Shown: one piece after another, positions 42,554 through 51,614 of the stretch | Position numbering within the stretch: the stretch's first letter is position 1 | Layout of the letters: each line of letters begins with the position of its first letter | Position numbers and translations under genes: made by a program | The notes under the pieces: model-generated | Databases searched by the model: none | The model's input: the letters and a program-made list of their open reading frames with translations, nothing else | Told to the model about the DNA's origin: nothing | Source: Lysinibacillus fusiformis | GTDB lineage: Bacteria > Bacillota > Bacilli > Bacillales_A > Planococcaceae | NCBI RefSeq assembly: GCF_002845985.1 | Contig: NZ_PDFK01000009.1 | Location: 94,395-158,394, forward strand | Direction: 5' to 3' | Length of the DNA: 64,000 bases

Positions 42554-43714
42554 ATGAATGTAGAAAATTTTTTACAATTACCCATTACAAAGAATTTCAC
42601 TGTTGTCGCTGGCCACAACGGTTTGCATAAAGCTGTTCAAAATGTAGAGATTTTAGACTTTGAATTTTCACCAGACATACCCCATGTGCGAGATACAATT
42701 TTCACACCCAACAGCGTTGTATTAAGTAGTTTATTATTTGCCAAACAAAAGCCTGAGTATTTATTAAATGCAGTAAAAAATCTAGTGGAGCTCGGGGCGA
42801 GTGCCTTAGCTTATAAGCCTGTTATTTTCAGAGATTTACCTGAAGAGGTTTTGACTTATGCAGAGGAACAAGATTTTCCTATTTTAAGATTTGGTGGAGA
42901 TGAGTTTTTTGAGAAGATTATTTTAGAAACAATGGCCTACGCTAAAACACAGGATTATTCATTCTTTTTAGAAACGATCTTACGGAGATTAATGGAGGAA
43001 GATATTACACAAGAGCAAATCAAATCCATTTTACAGCAGCTCAATAGACCCTTTGAAAAATATGTTTTTGTAGCAACTTTACGAGCAAGTGACACATCTC
43101 ACCATAACTGGATGCATGCTATTTTTTCGTTAGAGCCACTACTTAAATCAGGTCTGATTTGTTCCTATAAGCAGAGCCTTTTTATCATCATGACACATCC
43201 ATCCCAGCTGTTTCAATTTGACAAGGTGTTACATGAATGGTTAGCATTATATGCCATCCCAACGGAAAAGATCACTTTTGGCTATAGCAGTAGCTACGAT
43301 ACTCAAACTGGCTTTCCTACTGCTTTACGCGAAGCCTTCTTTGCTAGTATATTAGCTGAGATTGACATGCTGCCTAGCCTTCATTATAAGCATCTCGCAT
43401 CGGATCGTTTATTAATTGAGTTGTATCGTAAAGATCCTATATTTGCAATGGATTATGTTACTTCTTTTTTAGCTCCTTTACTTGATGATAAGGCTGATCC
43501 CGATTTAATGGAAACTGCCATAACCTATATCGTAAAAAAAGGAAATATTAAGGAAGTTGCCGTAGCACAATTTTGTCATCCAAATACAATTCGCTATCGT
43601 ATGGCTAAAATACGTCATTTAGTAGCACCGACAGATAATGATTATGTTTTTTATGAACACTTAGCTGCAGCCGTTAAATTGTACTTATTACATAGCAAGG
43701 TAGGTTTTGAGTAA
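42554..43714 (+). CDS. PucR family transcriptional regulator
   Basis: This 386-aa protein begins with the PucR N-terminal domain (VENFLQLPITKNFTVVAGHNGL...VQNVEILDF, then SVVLSSLLFAKQKPEYL). The middle domain is GGDEF-like CdaR, and the C-terminus is an HTH_30 (KKGNIKEVAVAQFCHPNTIRYRMAKI). B. subtilis PucR governs purine and urea-type nitrogen catabolism. Here it probably controls the AtzG/AtzE-like pair upstream, from which a terminator and about 100 bases separate it. Confidence 0.88.
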   Translation: MNVENFLQLPITKNFTVVAGHNGLHKAVQNVEILDFEFSPDIPHVRDTIFTPNSVVLSSLLFAKQKPEYLLNAVKNLVELGASALAYKPVIFRDLPEEVLTYAEEQDFPILRFGGDEFFEKIILETMAYAKTQDYSFFLETILRRLMEEDITQEQIKSILQQLNRPFEKYVFVATLRASDTSHHNWMHAIFSLEPLLKSGLICSYKQSLFIIMTHPSQLFQFDKVLHEWLALYAIPTEKITFGYSSSYDTQTGFPTALREAFFASILAEIDMLPSLHYKHLASDRLLIELYRKDPIFAMDYVTSFLAPLLDDKADPDLMETAITYIVKKGNIKEVAVAQFCHPNTIRYRMAKIRHLVAPTDNDYVFYEHLAAAVKLYLLHSKVGFE

Positions 43715-43817
43715 TCGCTTTGGAATAAGTACAAAAAAACGCCTGAATATTTAGAAATAAAATCAAATTCTTTTCCTCACTCCTATGCTATTCTATTGAA
43801 GTCAGGAGGAAGAAAAC

Positions 43818-44714
43818 ATGAAAACTTACATAGCTGATGGCATGCTATTGATTACTGCAATCGTGTGGGGTAGTGGATTTGTTATAACGGCTATTGCCTT
43901 AGAATATTTAACAGCTTATCAAGTGATGGCTGGTAGATTTTTATTAGCTTCCATTATATTATTGGTTTTATTTGGTTCTCGATTAAAAAAAGCTTCGAAA
44001 TCTGTTATTTGGAAGGGAGCTTTATTAGGTACAATTCTGTATATAGCATTCGCCCTTCAAACCGTTGGACTCCAATATACAACACCGTCTAAAAATGCCT
44101 TTTTAACCGCAGTGAATGTTATTATTGTTCCTTTAATAGCCTATGCGGTTTATAAACGCCGCATTGACGGCTATGAAATCATTGGTTCTCTAATTGCGAT
44201 CGCAGGAATCGGCTTTTTATCACTACAAGGCTCATTAACAATGAATGTTGGGGATGCACTTTCTCTAGCATGTGCCGTTGCTTTTGCCTTTGATATCTTT
44301 TATACTAATCTTTTTGTTCAAAAAGAAGATGCCATTGCTCTTACCATTATTCAATTTCTGACGGCATCCTTTATAGGTGTTCTAGTCGTCATTAGCCAAG
44401 GGGATATCCCGACATCACTCGAAAAAGAAGCAATCTATTCGATTATTTACCTAGGTATTTTTTCTACGACAATTGCTTACCTCTTCCAAAATGTAGCCAA
44501 TCAATATACAACTGCTACTAAAGCTGCGATTATCCTATCGACTGAATCCTTTTTCGGTATGGTGTTATCCGTCATCTTTTTGCATGAAATCTTAACAAGT
44601 CGCATGGTCGTAGGTGCAGTACTTATTTTACTAGCTATACTCATTGCAGAGATCAAACCAGCACATCCTAAAAAGAAGCTAATGAAAACACTTGATAATC
44701 AGACGCCAAAATAG
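43818..44714 (+). CDS. EamA (DMT) family transporter
   Basis: A 298-aa protein with ten helices in two EamA repeats (ITAIVWGSGFVITAIALEYL...; DALSLACAVAFAFDIFYTNL...) and ending in a short basic tail. DMT exporters move amino acids or metabolites; this substrate is unknown. ATG 43818 follows AGGAGGAAGAAAAC. Confidence 0.87.
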   Translation: MKTYIADGMLLITAIVWGSGFVITAIALEYLTAYQVMAGRFLLASIILLVLFGSRLKKASKSVIWKGALLGTILYIAFALQTVGLQYTTPSKNAFLTAVNVIIVPLIAYAVYKRRIDGYEIIGSLIAIAGIGFLSLQGSLTMNVGDALSLACAVAFAFDIFYTNLFVQKEDAIALTIIQFLTASFIGVLVVISQGDIPTSLEKEAIYSIIYLGIFSTTIAYLFQNVANQYTTATKAAIILSTESFFGMVLSVIFLHEILTSRMVVGAVLILLAILIAEIKPAHPKKKLMKTLDNQTPK

Positions 44715-44739
44715 TTTCAGTTTTATACTGGGACTATTT

Positions 44740-45324
44740 TTACGTTCCTGATACTCGACTTCGACTAGTAATAACGCTTGTCGTAATGCCTACTACCAAT
44801 ACGGTAATAATGGATAATAGGAAGGTCGATGTGGATAGTAGGAAGCCTCCTATAACAATAACAATGGAGTCAATAAAAAATATTAATATTCCAACATTAA
44901 TACCTGTCTTGTCACAGATAAATTGAGCGATTAAGTCTGTCCCCCCTGTGCTTGTCTGAAAACGCAGCATCAGACCAATGCCGAAGCCAACAAGTATACC
45001 TCCCAAAATGGCACTGTAAAGCGCATCCATTTGGACAAGATTTCGCACAGGCTTTAACAAATCAATAATTACGGAAGATGCTATTAAGCCGTGTATACTA
45101 TTGTAAAAATAGGCTCTATATTTAAACCAAGCAATAATAAAAATAGGAATACTAATAATAATGATCATTAAACCGATTTTGAGCTTATATAGATAATGTA
45201 ATATAAGCGCTAACCCTACTACTCCCCCATCTAAAATTTCATATGGCGTTAAAAATAAATTAATTCCTAACGACAATGAAATACTTCCTACTATAATGAC
45301 AAGACCTTTTGTAAAGAAATACAT
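44740..45324 (-). CDS. YitT-family membrane protein, short form
   Basis: The start at ATG 45324 is chosen for its ribosome site (CGGAGGGGGG); the open frame extends 34 codons further without one. The 194-aa product has about five to six helices with the YitT hallmarks LTPYEILDGGVVGLALILHYLYKL and FQTSTGGTDLIAQFI. It lacks the C-terminal DUF2179 domain of full-length YitT proteins. Function unknown. Confidence 0.82.
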   Translation of the reverse strand: MYFFTKGLVIIVGSISLSLGINLFLTPYEILDGGVVGLALILHYLYKLKIGLMIIIISIPIFIIAWFKYRAYFYNSIHGLIASSVIIDLLKPVRNLVQMDALYSAILGGILVGFGIGLMLRFQTSTGGTDLIAQFICDKTGINVGILIFFIDSIVIVIGGFLLSTSTFLLSIITVLVVGITTSVITSRSRVSGT

Positions 45325-45505
45325 ATAACCCCCCTCCGTGATTAAGCATGTCTTATAGTATGAAAATAGGTTATCGAACATGTTATGAAATACCCTTAGA
45401 TGTATAACCATTTTTATCGAGAACATTTGCTAAATTTCTTCGAAACCTATTCAATTATTTTTCGTATATACAGGTAAATTTTGATTTAACAAAGGGGATT
45501 ATTGT

Positions 45506-46795
45506 ATGGAGCATGCTTTATTGGAACAAGTTAAACATACTAGAACTTTTTTAAGACAAGAACAATTAGAAACAATCTTTGAAGAATTTGATGTTCAACG
45601 AATGAGTTTAACAGAGGGACAGCGCTTGGAAAAATACCGTAAAATGCTTGAAAGCCCATTTCGCTTTTTCCGTGGAAGTGCCTATCTATTTTATTTTGAT
45701 ATGACAAAATCCGCCTCAATCTTCCATACTCCTGATAGAAAACCAACTTGGATTCAAGGTGATATGCATATGGATAACTTCGGTGCTTTTCAAAATGAGG
45801 CAGGCGAGATTGTTTTTGATGTTAATGATTTCGATGAGGGCTATGTCGGCTCTTATTTATACGATATTATTCGCATGAGCGTCAGTATTGCGCTCTATTT
45901 AGAAGAACAAGGCTTACATAAGACAACTCAGGAAACGGCTATTCAGTATTTTCTCCGTAGCTACATAGATCAGCTAAAACGATTCCAGCGTAAGCAGGAT
46001 AATCCTTTAACCTTGATGTTCACAAAGGACAATACAAAGGGACCAGCAAAGAGATTATTGAAAAAGCTTGATAAACGCCAGCGATCTCATTTTTTACAGG
46101 ATATTTCGTATGTAAATGAGGATGGTCAGCGTGCCTTCTTATGGAATGAAGAAATTCAACCTGTTACTAGTGAAGAATACAGCGCCATTTCAAACGCACT
46201 ATCTACATATAAAATTAGGGACATAGCTTATAAGTATGGCTCTGGTACAGCTTCTATCGGTTTAAAACGTTACTATATTTTAGTGGAAGACGAAAAAGGT
46301 GCGTCAGGAGTCGAGGATTTAGTGTTAGAAATGAAAGAGGTACGTACAGCAATTCCTGCCTACTTCCTCCCTTATCAGGAACTATTTTGGGCTCATTATG
46401 AGCATCAGGGAGCACGTGTAGTCGGAACTCAAAAAGCTATGCACCATTTAGAGGACCCACATTTAGCCTTTATCACGATGAATGGACAGGAATTTTATAT
46501 TCGTGAACGTTCTCCTTATAAAAAGAAGATTAAGCCTAAAAACTATAAGGATGTAGAGGATTACTTTACTACAACATCACTTATGGGGAAAATTGCTGCT
46601 AAAATACATGCACGAGCTGATATCGATTATTCTCATGTTTTTACCTATCACAGCGAGGAGGAGATTTTAAAAGCGATCGGCAAAGAGCGTGATGTATTTA
46701 TAGAGCATACAATTTTACAAGCCATGAGCTACAAGGAAATTGTCTACACAGACTTTAGTTTATTTAAAGACTGGGTAGAAACAAAATTTAATTAA
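45506..46795 (+). CDS. DUF2252 family protein
   Basis: The 429-aa protein shows DUF2252 motifs resembling a kinase-like fold: FFRGSAYLFYFDM, GDMHMDNFGAFQNEAGEIVFDVNDFDEGYVGSYLYDIIRM near residue 85, and a C-terminal SLMGKIAAKIHARAD. It has no signal peptide and is probably cytosolic. Biochemical role is unproven. Monocistronic with its own terminator. Confidence 0.88.
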   Translation: MEHALLEQVKHTRTFLRQEQLETIFEEFDVQRMSLTEGQRLEKYRKMLESPFRFFRGSAYLFYFDMTKSASIFHTPDRKPTWIQGDMHMDNFGAFQNEAGEIVFDVNDFDEGYVGSYLYDIIRMSVSIALYLEEQGLHKTTQETAIQYFLRSYIDQLKRFQRKQDNPLTLMFTKDNTKGPAKRLLKKLDKRQRSHFLQDISYVNEDGQRAFLWNEEIQPVTSEEYSAISNALSTYKIRDIAYKYGSGTASIGLKRYYILVEDEKGASGVEDLVLEMKEVRTAIPAYFLPYQELFWAHYEHQGARVVGTQKAMHHLEDPHLAFITMNGQEFYIRERSPYKKKIKPKNYKDVEDYFTTTSLMGKIAAKIHARADIDYSHVFTYHSEEEILKAIGKERDVFIEHTILQAMSYKEIVYTDFSLFKDWVETKFN

Positions 46796-46802
46796 CATCC
46801 TA

Positions 46803-46838
46803 AAAAAGGGACCTCGGCATTTAGCAGAGGTCCTTCCT
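46803..46838. terminator. Bidirectional terminator
   Basis: GGACCTC / GAGGTCC stem with an 11-base loop, flanked by A-rich and T-rich tracts, between DUF2252 and UPF0316 genes. Confidence 0.8.
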
Positions 46839-46845
46839 TATTAAA

Positions 46846-47367
46846 TTATTTTTGCTTAGCCTTCATACGAGCAAGCAAAAAGCCGCCCTTAAATGATTTA
46901 GGCTCATACGAGATAATAAAGGCATTCGGCTCAAATTGCTCTACTATTTGAAAGAGCTCCCCTTCACGATTTCTCTTCGTTAAAATTTCATATTTATAGC
47001 GATTACTATCTCGCCCTTCTCCGATATAAATCGTGACTGCAAACCCTTCGTTACGAAGAAATTTCACAAGCTCTTCATTCTTATTTTGCGTATTAATGGT
47101 TGTATAAACATAGCCTATCGCTAGCTTACGTTCTATTTTTGCTCCTAAAAATATACCTAATCCAAATCCAACTGCATAGACAACCATAGATAACATGCTT
47201 TGCTTCCCACTAAAAACGAGTGAAAGGCCAAATACATACACTAACATCTCCAGCATACCAAATATCGCAGCAAGGAACGTGATATTCTTTACCAAAAATA
47301 TTGTTCGCAATGTTAAAAAAGGTACATAAACTAATTGAAGAATTAATATTAAAACGATACTTTGCAT
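46846..47367 (-). CDS. UPF0316 membrane protein with DUF2179 domain (YebE-like)
   Basis: The 173-aa protein has three N-terminal helices (to about residue 80, with TLRTIFLVKNITFLAAIFGMLEMLVYVFGL) and a soluble C-terminal DUF2179 domain (FLRNEGFAVTIYIGEGRDSNRYKYEILTKRN). This is the layout of B. subtilis YebE. The family's function is unknown; the DUF2179 domain may bind a small ligand. Confidence 0.87.
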   Translation of the reverse strand: MQSIVLILILQLVYVPFLTLRTIFLVKNITFLAAIFGMLEMLVYVFGLSLVFSGKQSMLSMVVYAVGFGLGIFLGAKIERKLAIGYVYTTINTQNKNEELVKFLRNEGFAVTIYIGEGRDSNRYKYEILTKRNREGELFQIVEQFEPNAFIISYEPKSFKGGFLLARMKAKQK

Positions 47368-47851
47368 TTGTACTAGACCTTTCTCAGAGTAGTTATATAT
47401 AAGTGTATGTTGAAAGAGAGAATTACATTCTATTAAAAACCATCCTCATTTTTAAATTCCCCTTATAACCTAATTTTAAACATTGCAGATGGCATTGCTT
47501 TAAAAGTGCTCTTCTAAACTAATTGCGCGATATAATACTACCTAAGTATTGCTTATGAGATATGTTAATCGCACTTAGACACAAATTTATATATTTTTGG
47601 AAAGTGGTTCTTGTTTGACCAATGGTATGAAACAGATTCGAAAGAAAAAATCATTTTAAAGTGAGTAAAATAATTAATAATGATGATTATATGTAAACAA
47701 GGGAAAGTAGTGCTATTGATACAAGTATCAATAAAAATAAATTTAGCGTATTTCCATATTATCTTGAAGTAAGTACTAGACTGCTAAAAGGATTTTTTAT
47801 TTAATTGTAAAAAACAATGTTCAGAAATGATAGGAAATGGAGGGTGAAAAT
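47368..47851. other. Gene-free stretch
   Basis: About 480 A/T-rich bases with no ORF having a convincing start site, and no RNA family I recognise. Confidence 0.6.
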
Positions 47852-47871
47852 CTCGACTCTCGCCAGCTCCA
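47852..47871 (+). other. tmRNA 3'-end-like sequence, possible attachment-site remnant
   Basis: CTCGACTCTCGCCAGCTCCA resembles the T-arm 3' strand plus acceptor end of bacterial tmRNA (ssrA), without the rest of the gene. Such isolated tails are left where islands integrated at ssrA. No integrase gene is present in the window. Confidence 0.4.
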
Positions 47872-47968
47872 TAATCCATTAGCATGAAATGTCACATTTT
47901 TATAGCTTAATTTTCGAAAATAGGATGTTATTACTTCAGGTCACTCACAATATTATGAATACGATCAA

Positions 47969-48471
47969 AAAGAGACTGGGACATAACCCAACATCAGAAA
48001 CGTCTAGAATTGGAATATCCATCTGTACGGAATATTGTACATGCTTTCAACGTACGTTCATGAGAAGACTGTTTAGGATGTTCATTCCGTTCATCTTGTA
48101 CAAAAGCAAAGGAAGGCACCAATTAGAAAATCATGGTGAATGAAAAATGGAAACAGCAAAAAGAATATGTTAGAGTCAAGCTTTCGGAAGAGAAAACGAG
48201 TGCCATCTATCGAAAACGCAAAGTCGATGCGGACCCAGTTTTTGGATTCTTAAAGGCTAATTTGAGTTCCATTCGGTTTTTAATACGAGGAAAATCGAAG
48301 GTTGAAAACGAAATACGTTTAGCATTAATGGCAGTTCGGAAATATATTGCCATTAATCAAGAAATGAGGTAAAGAAAATCAAAAAACTTAGTCAAATAAG
48401 TAAAAAGGGAAATCGAACAACATCGATTTCCCTTTTATCTTGAATATCAGCTAGTTTTGTCCCAGCCTCTT
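47969..48471 (+). mobile_element. Internally deleted IS1182-family-like element
   Basis: The ends AAGAGACTGGGACATAAC and (reverse) AAGAGGCTGGGACAAAAC form inverted repeats enclosing only about 503 bases. Inside is the 3' end of a transposase frame, then a GGGAAATCGA/TCGATTTCCC hairpin. Confidence 0.75.
48130..48372 (+). pseudogene. IS1182-type transposase, C-terminal fragment
   Basis: The frame encodes about 80 residues, including AIYRKRKVDADPVFGFLKANLSSIRFLIRG and EIRLALMAVRKY. These match the end of IS1182/IS4-like transposases, with the Glu-region pattern Y..RK..VEPVFG changed to DPVFG. The catalytic N-terminal two-thirds are missing, so it is a decayed remnant. Confidence 0.8.
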
Positions 48472-48479
48472 ACTAAAAA

Positions 48480-48848
48480 CTAATCAAGATATCTTGATAG
48501 CATACCAGAATACCAGACTTTCCAATAGTCACCATTTACGCCACCGTGTTCAATGGTTGTGGTTTCTTTGCTTAGTGTTCCTCCGTATTTATTTCCATTA
48601 TTTAGTTGTTTATACACAAATTTTGTTTTAGGAGTATCTGCTGCCATCTGATACTGGCTTTTAGGATACAGCTCAAAAACTCTTTCATATATTTGATTAC
48701 TAAAAGTAGTAATAGGAAGATCTATGCTAATCACTGTATTCCCTTGATGTGGTAAATTAGTTTCAATAGGTTCTTCTGCATTTGCATTGGCAACAATCCC
48801 TAAAGACAATCCTACTGTTGTTGCACCTAATATAAGTTTTTTTAACAT
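48480..48848 (-). CDS. Small secreted protein of unknown function
   Basis: ATG 48848 is preceded by GGAGGTATTAATTTAC; a longer upstream frame has no ribosome site. The 122-aa product has a clear Sec signal peptide (MLKKLILGATTVGLSLGIVANANA, cleavage after ANA). The mature part of about 98 residues is rich in Tyr, Lys and Thr, without Cys. No family recognised. It is isolated beside the IS remnant, and its upstream region is very A/T-rich, which is consistent with acquired DNA. Confidence 0.65.
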   Translation of the reverse strand: MLKKLILGATTVGLSLGIVANANAEEPIETNLPHQGNTVISIDLPITTFSNQIYERVFELYPKSQYQMAADTPKTKFVYKQLNNGNKYGGTLSKETTTIEHGGVNGDYWKVWYSGMLSRYLD

Positions 48849-49013
48849 GTAAATTAATACCTCCATTTTCATAATATGTATTACAAATATTATTATAATC
48901 CATTTTACATAAATGGTAAATATTACTTTTTTCCCAATTTTCACAATTAATTCATATATCAAATTAATCCAATTACAAAAAGTTAAATTTCTTCCGAATA
49001 CGTCTGATGTCAA

Positions 49014-49219
49014 TTTTGCGACTACTATTTCATTTCTTTAGTTATTTTATATTCAAGAGCTCTAACCATTGAACAAAAAATATATAGTGCTCATCATAAG
49101 TTATGAAGTATACTTTTCTAACTTCTTTCCCCTTTTTGGCAGAATAAAAATAAGAAAAAACTTAATAACCTGAATTTCAATTTAGCTTGTTCTTCTAAAG
49201 AATAATCTTTTACGCATAC
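49014..49219. other. Gene-free A/T-rich stretch
   Basis: The bases between the secreted-protein frame and the pbuX terminator show no convincing gene or RNA. Confidence 0.5.
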
Positions 49220-49271
49220 AAAAAAGCCACCTACTTTCAACTAAATTAATAGCCAAAAGATAGGCGACTTT
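49220..49271 (-). terminator. Terminator of xpt-pbuX
   Basis: AAGTCGCCTA / TAGGTGGCTT (minus strand, with G-T pairs), long loop, TTTTTT. Confidence 0.7.
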
Positions 49272-49331
49272 ACAACGTTCTTTTCATCAAAACATGTGGG
49301 GTATTTAGATGAAAGTTATTTAATTTTCCCT

Positions 49332-50629
49332 TTATACTTCACCATGCATCGGGTCTTGCTTATGCTTCGGCCCAATCATATTGAATAAAATATTAAGGAT
49401 AATCGCTGTGACAGAACCACAGACGATACCGTTTGATGTTAAAATAGAAACTTTTTCTGGTAGTGCATCAAAAATGCCAGGAACCACTGATACACCAACC
49501 CCTAAGCTTACTGCAATAGCAGCAATCATCGCATTTTCTGCTGATTCGTTCATAACTGGTACAAGCATCCCCATACCTTGTGTAATGACCATACCGAACA
49601 TCGCAAGCATGGCAGCACCTAGTACAGACGTTGGAATAATCGTTGTTAATGCAGCGATTTTTGGTAGGAAGCCAAGTGCTACTAGTAAACCACCTGTGAT
49701 ATAAATGACTTTACGGTCCTTAACGCCTGACATACGTGTTAGTCCCACGTTTTGTGAGAATGTTGTGTAAGGGAAGGCATTGAAAATACCACCGATTACT
49801 GAAGCTAGACCTTCTGAACGATAGCCGCGAGCTAAATCCTTTGAATCTAATTTTTTATTACAAATATCACTTAGTGCAAAATAGACACCAGATGACTCTA
49901 CTAAAGATACCATTGCTACAAGTGTCATGGTGATAATTGCCGTTACATCAAATGTTGGCATGCCAAAGTAGAAAGGTTGTACCATGTGAAATACATTAGC
50001 ATCCGCTACTGGCGTGAAATCCACTTTGTCCATGAATGCACCTAAAACGGTACCTACTACTAATCCAATCAGAATAGAAATCGCACGAACAAAACCTGTA
50101 GAAAAACGATACACGATTAAAATAATGATTAATGTAATAAACGCTAATGCCACATTAGAAGCAGAAGCAAAATCCTCAGCACCTTGTCCACCTGCCATAT
50201 TGTTTAAAGCTACTGGTAATAAGGAAATACCGATAATCGAAACAACGGATCCAGTTACTACTGGAGGGAAGAATTTCACAAGCTTGCCGAAGAAGCCCGC
50301 AATAATCATTACAATTACACCAGAGGCAATAATAGAACCATAAATATCTGTAATACCTTGCTCTGGATTGGTGCCGATCGCAATAATTGGACTTACTGCT
50401 GTGAATGTACAGCCAAGTACTACAGGTAAGCCAATCCCGATGAATTTACCTGAATATACCTGTAAAAGTGTTGCAATCCCGCACATCATAATATCAATTG
50501 CTACTAAATACGTCATTTGTGTTGAATCAAAGCCAATTGCTCCACCAATAATCAGTGGCACTAAAATGGCTCCAGCATACATCGCAAGTAAATGTTGAAT
50601 CGCTAGCGCAGTTGATTTAAAGGTATTCA

Positions 50630-50630
<1 letters not shown>
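49332..50630 (-). CDS. pbuX: Xanthine permease (NCS2 family)
   Basis: The 432-aa nucleobase:cation symporter has about 14 helices, with the NCS2 motif region LARGYRSEGLASVIGGIFNAFPYTTFSQNVGL near residue 265, including Gln-Asn of the substrate motif. It is the second gene after xpt, overlapping by one base (TAATG), as in B. subtilis. It imports xanthine for purine salvage and is controlled by the guanine riboswitch upstream of xpt. Confidence 0.94.
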
Positions 50631-51308
<678 letters not shown>

Positions 51309-51361
51309 ACGTCGAAACGAATAGAAAACATCATTATAATTGAAGTTCTCTAAAAGCATTG

Positions 51362-51434
51362 CTACCCATAGTCGATTTATTTACGGTAAATCGGTAGAAA
51401 CTTGCGAGCCCTATTCTCGCTATTATATGAGTGG
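51362..51434 (-). ncRNA. Purine (guanine-type) riboswitch aptamer
   Basis: The minus strand reads CACTCATATAAT, then P2, AAGTTTCTACCG, P3 and CGACTATGGGTAG. Loops L2 and L3 and core sequences match the B. subtilis xpt aptamer almost base for base. The specificity position is C (GACTATG), the guanine/hypoxanthine form rather than adenine. Confidence 0.96.
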
Positions 51435-51614
51435 ATTTGTATGAAACTATCAGAATATCCAATTTATCACTTTATTCGGCAAGAACCTATAACTTTTACG
51501 AAATAAAGTTTGATTTTTCGGAATTTAATGGTATTTCGCAACTTTTCAATTGCAAACGTTCGTGTTTTCAATCAACGTACTGATTATAACAGACTATTTT
51601 CTAGCTTGCTAGCA

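Noticed and set aside
45325..45426. 34-residue N-terminal extension of the YitT-like protein
   Set aside because: ATG 45324 has a CGGAGGGGGG site, and the extension is not hydrophobic in the YitT pattern.
47889..48143. Plus-strand frame of 84 codons spanning the left end of the IS1182-like remnant
   Set aside because: It crosses the element's inverted repeat and resembles no protein; only the following frame matches a transposase tail.
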